From: Thermogutta sp.
Lineage (GTDB): Bacteria; Planctomycetota; Planctomycetia; Pirellulales; Thermoguttaceae
Length of the DNA stretch: 11,033 nt
Direction: 5' to 3'
Assembly (NCBI RefSeq): GCF_014359955.1
Contig: NZ_JACIYL010000056.1
Span: forward strand, 1-11,033
Both the position numbers and the translations under genes were made by a program. Within the stretch, counting starts at the first letter, position 1. Every line of letters starts with the position of its first letter. The notes under the pieces were generated by a model, which did no database searches, had not been told where the DNA came from, and saw nothing but the letters and a program-made list of their open reading frames with translations. Below are positions 6,861 through 11,033 of the stretch, in pieces.

Positions 6861-8273
6861 ATGATCCGCCTTTTGCCCCCTCCGAAGTCCGACGAGGATC
6901 TCTTCCGAGAATCCACGATGACCTTCGGCGAGCACCTGGAAGAGCTGCGGCAGTGCCTGTTCCGCGCTCTCTGGGGCCTCGCTGTCGGTGTGGTGATCGG
7001 TCTGATTTTTGGTAACTGGGTGGTCATGCTGATTCAGCAGCCGCTGGAAAAGGCTCTCACCAAGCATTACGTTCGACTCTCCCAGAGGGAGGTTGCCCGG
7101 CAGATTGAGGCGTTACGTGCGGCAGGTGTGGAAACGCCATTCACGGAGGAGGCCGCATCGCAATTTGTCCTGTCGAAGCAGGTGCTTGCGGAAGAGTACC
7201 TGGTTTCTCCTCGGGAGTTGGTCGTGCAATTTGCATCGGCTCTCCAGGCGATGCGGAAGAAGTGGCAAGACGATCAAAACGCGGTACGCGGCCTCAGGAA
7301 GTTTTTGGAATCGAAGGCCCCTCTCCCGCACGATGTGAATCAGCTCGCACAGCTCCTCCACGGGTTTGAAGCGCTCGAATCGCGCTGGCCGGCTCTGCAG
7401 GGTAATACGGGGACGAGCGCACCCTCCGGTGGCTCCGCGGGTTCGCTTTCCTTGAAAGAGATTGCCGCGCTGAAACAGGCGGTTCTATCCGGGAAATCCA
7501 TCAGCGAGGAGGCCCGGAAAAAGTTAGTGGACGCACTCGGGCAGGTTTATGGCCAGCTTGAGAAAGGAATCGCTACGCTCAGTCGCGAACATGGAGACCT
7601 GACAGGCCTGGCCAGTGCGGCTCTTTTGGAGCCGGGACGAGTGGACGATTCCGAATTCATGCACGTATTTCTCTGGAGACCGGCGAAAGAAGATCCACGA
7701 GTGCGGGCGAAAAGTTTGAGCGCCCACGAAGCGTTCGCCATCTACATGAAGGCGTCATTTCTCTTTGGCGCGATCATCTCCAGTCCGTGGGTTTTTTACC
7801 AGATTTGGTCGTTTGTGGCCGCCGGTTTGTATCGCCATGAACGGCGATTTGTCTATATCTTTTTGCCTTTCAGTCTGGCGCTGTTTCTCGCCGGGGCAGC
7901 CCTGGCGTTCCTGTATGTCTTCGAACCAGTTCTCACATTCCTGTTTCAGTTCAATGACTGGCTTGGGATCCAACTGGAGCCGCGAATCAGCGAATGGTTG
8001 TCGTTCGTTCTCATCCTGCCGCTGGGATTCGGTATTGGCTTTCAATTGCCGCTGGTGATGCTCTTCCTGGAGCGGATTGGCGTTTTCACACTCCAGGATT
8101 ACTGGTCGCAATGGCGGATTGCCGTGATTGTCATATTCATCATTGCGGCGATTTTGACGCCTCCCGATCCGTCGAGCCAGCTTCTGATGGCTATTCCCCT
8201 CTGCTTGCTCTACTTCGGTGGAATGGCTTTATGCAAATTCTTTCCCCGCAACATCACTGCACCCTCCCGATGA
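6861..8273 (+). CDS. tatC: Sec-independent protein translocase subunit TatC with large first-loop insertion
   Basis: TatC is the multi-spanning receptor that recognises twin-arginine signal peptides of folded proteins at the inner membrane. Family hallmarks: HLEELR before TM1 (E28 aligns with E. coli E15), QQPL (P61 aligns with P48), LYRHERR (E327 aligns with E103) and LTPPDPSSQ (D436 aligns with D211). The position of E. coli E170 is Gln here (Q395, FGIGFQLPL). Six hydrophobic stretches are present. The oddity is length: 470 residues against about 250. Residues ~68-285, between TM1 and TM2, form a mostly helical, charged insertion with a Gly/Ser/Thr linker at 180-195. By topology it faces the periplasm. 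The ATG at 6861 lacks a well-spaced ribosome site (AGGAG at 6838-6842 is 18 bases away); M20 at 6918 is an alternative. No tatA is present in the window. TatC identity is certain; the insertion's role is unknown. Confidence 0.95.
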   Translation: MIRLLPPPKSDEDLFRESTMTFGEHLEELRQCLFRALWGLAVGVVIGLIFGNWVVMLIQQPLEKALTKHYVRLSQREVARQIEALRAAGVETPFTEEAASQFVLSKQVLAEEYLVSPRELVVQFASALQAMRKKWQDDQNAVRGLRKFLESKAPLPHDVNQLAQLLHGFEALESRWPALQGNTGTSAPSGGSAGSLSLKEIAALKQAVLSGKSISEEARKKLVDALGQVYGQLEKGIATLSREHGDLTGLASAALLEPGRVDDSEFMHVFLWRPAKEDPRVRAKSLSAHEAFAIYMKASFLFGAIISSPWVFYQIWSFVAAGLYRHERRFVYIFLPFSLALFLAGAALAFLYVFEPVLTFLFQFNDWLGIQLEPRISEWLSFVLILPLGFGIGFQLPLVMLFLERIGVFTLQDYWSQWRIAVIVIFIIAAILTPPDPSSQLLMAIPLCLLYFGGMALCKFFPRNITAPSR

Positions 8274-8295
8274 TTCAGCGCATTAAACGGGCTCT

Positions 8296-8326
8296 ATCAT
8301 GGGATCACAGTCCTGAAGCCCATGGT
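8296..8326 (+). terminator. Hairpin downstream of tatC, possible terminator
   Basis: ATCATGGG (8296-8303) pairs with CCCATGGT (8319-8326), eight pairs including one G-U, with a 15-base loop, starting 22 bases after the tatC stop. There is no T-tract after it, so intrinsic termination is doubtful. Position is the main argument. Confidence 0.35.
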
Positions 8327-8787
8327 TAAGCCGCGCCGTTAAATTAGCGCGACGTGCAGGAAACTCATCCGCCCACGGATGCCTCGGACGTTCACGCTGG
8401 CGGGTTCGGCACGCCGGACTACAAGACCTGGGCGGGCTCGTGAATTACTGCACGCACTTTTGGCAAGTATGGGTGCAAGACTCGATCCCCTGCAGAGGTA
8501 CTTCGTAAGTTGCCCCCGTTGGTTCATTAGCGACGCAACCGAGCCGTTGCAACGCGGTCAGTAAAATGGATGATCCAGTGCGCGAAACGTTGGAATACGA
8601 CCTGACAAGGGGCTTTGCGGAGAATTTCCTGGTAGGGGCACGCTTGTCATGCCCAACGAAACGCAAGGCATGGTTTAACGTTGGATGGCGAACGTGACAA
8701 GCAGCTCTGCCCGGTTGAATTTCGCTTCCACCCGAACTGTGGTGGACGTTCGCCTTCCGGTTGGCGGAGAAAATTGCGGTGGTTCAG

Positions 8788-8841
8788 GCACTCTGCCGGT
8801 CTTTTAACTTGGGCCACCGTACCCTGGCAGATTTTCAGTGC
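8788..8841 (-). terminator. Bulged hairpin immediately after the zinc hydrolase stop codon
   Basis: On the + strand GCACTCTGCC (8788-8797) pairs with GGCAG (8826-8830) and AGTGC (8837-8841), ten pairs interrupted by a six-base bulge. Inside, GGT (8798-8800) can pair with ACC (8821-8823). It begins one base beyond the minus-strand stop codon (8843-8845). A short T-run follows only about a dozen bases past the stem in the minus-strand transcript, so it may be a weak terminator or a 3'-end-stabilising structure. Confidence 0.38.
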
Positions 8842-8842
8842 A

Positions 8843-10234
8843 CTATCGCGCCGGGACAACCCAGACTTTCTCCACCAGGTCGGGGGCGTCCTCCGGGCCA
8901 GAAATCTGGACGACCATGGTAGGATGCTCCTCGTCGGCTGTCAGTTCGACTTCGCCGGGTTTTTGGCCTGCCTGCGCACCATTTATGGACACCTGCACGG
9001 GTGCCACGGATTTTCCGAGTTTTTGCGTGGGTTGGGCAATAAACGTGACTGTGACGTTGGACGATTTCAGAACGGCACCGCAACGGTAGGTCGTGCCAGG
9101 CTTGATGATCATGGCTGCGCTTGTCCAGATTTTGTCATTGCCACGAGTTGTGACTGTCCAGCGGTCCGGGGTATCGACAGGCAAGGTGTGGAGAGTGAAG
9201 TCGGGGTTATAAACAAGGTTTTGGGGTGGATCGGTCGGACGCAGCGCGATTTCGATCTCCTTGGTTTCCCCATCGGCGAGGCTTACGGACGCCCTGGACG
9301 GTAACGCACCGGGGCGATACACGGCAAGCTCGTAGGCTCCGGACGGCAGGTTATGGAATTCAGCCTGGCCCAACCATTGGTCCGCGGCAGTCGTGCTTTG
9401 TACCTGGGTGAGAGTGGAATAGGGGGAGCCAACCAGCACAACACGCGCTTCCTGGTCATTGTTTTCCACGAGCCCGGGGGCTGTCACGCGCACAATGAGA
9501 TGAGCTCTGCCAGGCCCGGTGCCAGGTTTCAGCCCGAGGGTGAAAACAGTGTACAGAACATCCGCAGTTACACGGGCGGTTTCCAACGCACTTTCCAGGA
9601 TAATCGGCTCCACCTGAGAGCGGTCCGGATTCGGCTGTGACACAAGCGGCAGGGCTCTTTCCGCACGTTCTTTGGAGAATTCCACGAGGCCTTCAATTCG
9701 CTTCAGCAATCCGGCCACGGCCTCGTCATCGGTGTTGCCAAGGAGTTTGGGCCGATATCCTTTGATCGAGATGAGTTCGGCTTTAACCCAGTTTTCCAGC
9801 TCCCCGTGGTGAGGACAATTTTCTTTGGCGTGAGGGGGCGCCCCCACGTCTTCAACAAAGTGAACAAGGGGGCCCAGTTGCCGGCAGGCGTTGGTGGGTG
9901 TCTCCGTGCGGAGCGCCAACAGGGCACGGCGGAAGTAGGGTTCGAAGGTCACCCTGACCGACGGCATGACATGGCCCACGTGCCTCGGAAGATCAGGAAT
10001 GAGAAGGAAATCATCGGCGTAAAAGCTTCCCAGATCACGTCCCCGGTGATCGGGAAGCCAGCAGTATTCCTCGAGGGCTGCCACGTTCGACGCGCCGAGC
10101 TTCTCCTTGACCTCTTCAAGATTGGGAAGGACTTCCAAAGCCGCCCGCGTGATCTGCGGATGGGGGCCCCATGCACGGGCGACCCCCACGAAAAGCCCGA
10201 GGATTCCCACAGCCGCACATGCATACCGCAGCAT
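8843..10234 (-). CDS. Secreted zinc-dependent phospholipase C / P1-nuclease-like hydrolase with two C-terminal beta-sandwich modules
   Basis: Residues 1-21 are a Sec-type signal peptide with an ARA cleavage site leaving Trp as the mature N-terminus, as in Bacillus cereus phospholipase C and P1 nuclease, where that Trp binds zinc. A full set of nine candidate trinuclear-zinc ligands is visible: W22, H25, D62, H85, H125, D129, H135, H143, E147. H125-x3-D-x5-H followed by H-x3-E has the phospholipase C spacing, whereas P1-type enzymes end in Asp. The catalytic domain ends near residue 235. Residues ~244-332 resemble a carboxypeptidase-regulatory-like beta sandwich. Residues ~338-463 begin NLVYNPDF, as in carbohydrate-binding-like jelly rolls. 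The start is secured by GGAGGTGA just upstream. It is expected in the periplasm or outside the cell, cleaving phosphodiesters of phospholipid or nucleic acid; which one cannot be told. It lies 72 bp downstream of a dehydrogenase gene on the same strand. Confidence 0.82.
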   Translation of the reverse strand: MLRYACAAVGILGLFVGVARAWGPHPQITRAALEVLPNLEEVKEKLGASNVAALEEYCWLPDHRGRDLGSFYADDFLLIPDLPRHVGHVMPSVRVTFEPYFRRALLALRTETPTNACRQLGPLVHFVEDVGAPPHAKENCPHHGELENWVKAELISIKGYRPKLLGNTDDEAVAGLLKRIEGLVEFSKERAERALPLVSQPNPDRSQVEPIILESALETARVTADVLYTVFTLGLKPGTGPGRAHLIVRVTAPGLVENNDQEARVVLVGSPYSTLTQVQSTTAADQWLGQAEFHNLPSGAYELAVYRPGALPSRASVSLADGETKEIEIALRPTDPPQNLVYNPDFTLHTLPVDTPDRWTVTTRGNDKIWTSAAMIIKPGTTYRCGAVLKSSNVTVTFIAQPTQKLGKSVAPVQVSINGAQAGQKPGEVELTADEEHPTMVVQISGPEDAPDLVEKVWVVPAR

Positions 10235-10245
10235 AGCTCACCTCC
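10235..10245 (-). promoter_or_regulatory. Strong Shine-Dalgarno of the zinc hydrolase gene
   Basis: The minus strand reads GGAGGTGA (10238-10245) with AGCT up to the ATG at 10232-10234, GGAGG being six bases from the start. This is an eight-base match to the 16S rRNA 3' end and by far the best ribosome site in the window, fixing the start. It suggests efficient translation. Confidence 0.8.
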
Positions 10246-10306
10246 AGGTGTTTACCGTTGGTGCCATTTCAAATTCTGCCGCGAGGTTGGACAAAAAATG
10301 TTTTGG

Positions 10307-11033
10307 CTACTCTTTCGAGGAACCAGCCCAGGTGGGCGGGCGGTTGAGCCAATCGATGTTGGAAATGCGGGCCAGGGCAATTTGAAGTGCGTGTGTCCCA
10401 CTGCGCGCATGACCGCATGCCGCGACTGCGAGATAAAGCTGCTCGGCGAGCGCCAGACCAGGGAGCACGAGTCCCATGCGCTTGGCCTCCTGGATGGCGA
10501 TGCCAAGGTCCTTGATGAGATGTTCCACGTAGAAACCCGGTTCGAACCGATTTTGGATGATTCGGGGGCCCAGGTTAGAGATGGACCAGCTTCCGGCTGC
10601 ACCGGAGGCCACAGACTCGATCACTTTATTGAGATCGAGCCCCGCCCGATAGGCATAGAGAAGTCCCTCGCACACGCCGACCATCGTCGAGGCAATGAGA
10701 ATCTGGTTGGTCATTTTGGCGTGTTGGCCTGCTCCGGGACCCCCGTGATGGACGATGGTTTTGCCCATCAGACGGAAGCACGGCATGACCGCCTCCACAA
10801 CTTCCGGATGGCCGCCAATCATAATGGAGAGACGCCCCTCCCGAGCCCCCACATCTCCGCCCGAGACGGGAGCATCCAGGGCATGGCAGCCTTTGGACTG
10901 GGCAGCCTCGTGGATCTCGATGGCCAGTTTGGGTTCATTCGTGGTCATCTCGACGATGATCCCCCCAGGGGCCAGCCCTTGAAGGACTCCCTGTGGGCCG
11001 AGAATCACCTCGCGGACGTCATGCGGATATCCG
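10307..11033 (-). CDS. Beta-hydroxyacid dehydrogenase (3-hydroxyisobutyrate dehydrogenase / 2-hydroxy-3-oxopropionate reductase family), N-terminus beyond window
   Basis: NAD(P)-dependent oxidoreductase that interconverts a short beta-hydroxy acid and its semialdehyde. Visible motifs, counted from an internal GTG at 11008: the substrate loop [14 protein letters not shown] (45-58), the catalytic lysine in [11 protein letters not shown] (K98, with N101), and the helical C-terminal dimerisation domain ([19 protein letters not shown]). The frame is open to the right edge: upstream codons give GYPHDVRE, a conserved stretch that ends the Rossmann half in this family. The GTG is therefore not the start, and about 60 residues with the GxGxxG nucleotide motif lie outside. 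Valine degradation (3-hydroxyisobutyrate) and glyoxylate/tartronate-semialdehyde metabolism are both possible; the visible part does not decide. It precedes the zinc hydrolase with a 72-bp gap and could share its transcript. Confidence 0.9.
   Translation of the reverse strand, partial: GYPHDVREVILGPQGVLQGLAPGGIIVEMTTNEPKLAIEIHEAAQSKGCHALDAPVSGGDVGAREGRLSIMIGGHPEVVEAVMPCFRLMGKTIVHHGGPGAGQHAKMTNQILIASTMVGVCEGLLYAYRAGLDLNKVIESVASGAAGSWSISNLGPRIIQNRFEPGFYVEHLIKDLGIAIQEAKRMGLVLPGLALAEQLYLAVAACGHARSGTHALQIALARISNIDWLNRPPTWAGSSKE

Larger units (their letters stand above)
8274..8842. other. 569-bp region without convincing gene between convergent genes
   Basis: No reading frame here resembles a protein I recognise. 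Several short stem-loops are visible: 8332-8351 (5 bp), 8366-8381 (CATCCG/CGGATG, loop of four), 8397-8417 (CTGGCG/CGCCGG, one G-U), 8530-8555 (GCG and GCAAC arms with a 2x2 internal loop), 8648-8672 (CATGCC/GGCATG), 8727-8746 (TCCACC/GGTGGA), plus the hairpins next to the two flanking stop codons. A handful of such stems is expected by chance in a stretch of this length. No tRNA, tmRNA, RNase P or SRP RNA signature was recognised. It could hold terminators, a small RNA, or a decayed gene. Confidence 0.5.

Noticed and set aside
8445..8666. Short minus-strand frames in the tatC-hydrolase gap (also 8339-8527)
   Set aside because: They overlap each other in different frames, have no ribosome site and no recognised domain.
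8586..8685. Direct repeat AACGTTGGA at 8586-8594 and 8677-8685
   Set aside because: Only two nine-base copies, with no inverted ends, target duplication or transposase; not enough for a mobile element.
8274..8842. tRNA, tmRNA, RNase P RNA or SRP RNA in the gap
   Set aside because: A phrase resembling a T-arm near 8470 lacks a matching cloverleaf, and none of the conserved core strings of the other RNAs was found.
8681..9304. A 207-codon plus-strand reading frame from the gap into the zinc hydrolase gene
   Set aside because: Its larger part is antisense to the hydrolase C-terminus, and the part in the gap resembles nothing known.
1..11033. CRISPR array, prophage, insertion sequence, toxin-antitoxin pair or defence cluster
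   Set aside because: No spaced repeats, transposase or integrase motifs, or recognisable defence proteins were seen on either strand.

Overview
The window looks like chromosomal DNA from a Gram-negative, probably planctomycete, bacterium. This is inferred from a set of proteins typical of that phylum: a small soluble Ser/Thr kinase, a FtsX-type exporter with an HlyD-type adaptor, and a TatC with a very large insertion in its first periplasmic loop. Shine-Dalgarno sequences are also irregular, strong before two genes and absent before several others. No rRNA, tRNA, CRISPR array or recognisable mobile element was seen, and the genes look intact.

Left part (1-2099): a C-terminal histidine-phosphotransfer (Hpt) protein enters from the left edge on the + strand. 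It meets a minus-strand Ser/Thr protein kinase tail to tail, the two genes overlapping by 10 bp. A 230-bp divergent region (1870-2099) separates the kinase from the exporter operon. It holds a perfect 7-bp dyad plus a third copy of the same half-site and is the best candidate control region of the window.

Middle (2100-8273): an ABC ATPase, an eight-TM FtsX/MacB-like permease and an HlyD-family adaptor form a compact + strand operon for a tripartite-type exporter. The adaptor carries the R/L/S hairpin-tip motif used for docking to TolC-type channels, but no channel gene is present. A 176-bp gap with a plausible promoter leads to tatC, the core receptor of the twin-arginine translocase. This protein is about 470 residues long instead of roughly 250, because about 215 residues are inserted between TM1 and TM2.

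Right part (8274-11033): 569 bp without a convincing gene, holding several short hairpins, lies between convergent genes. After it come two minus-strand genes: a secreted zinc phospholipase C/P1-nuclease-like hydrolase with two C-terminal beta-sandwich modules, and upstream of it a beta-hydroxyacid dehydrogenase (3-hydroxyisobutyrate dehydrogenase / 2-hydroxy-3-oxopropionate reductase family) that runs off the right edge.

No obviously new multi-gene system is visible. The most distinctive items are the extended TatC, the modular zinc hydrolase, and the structured or regulatory intergenic regions.
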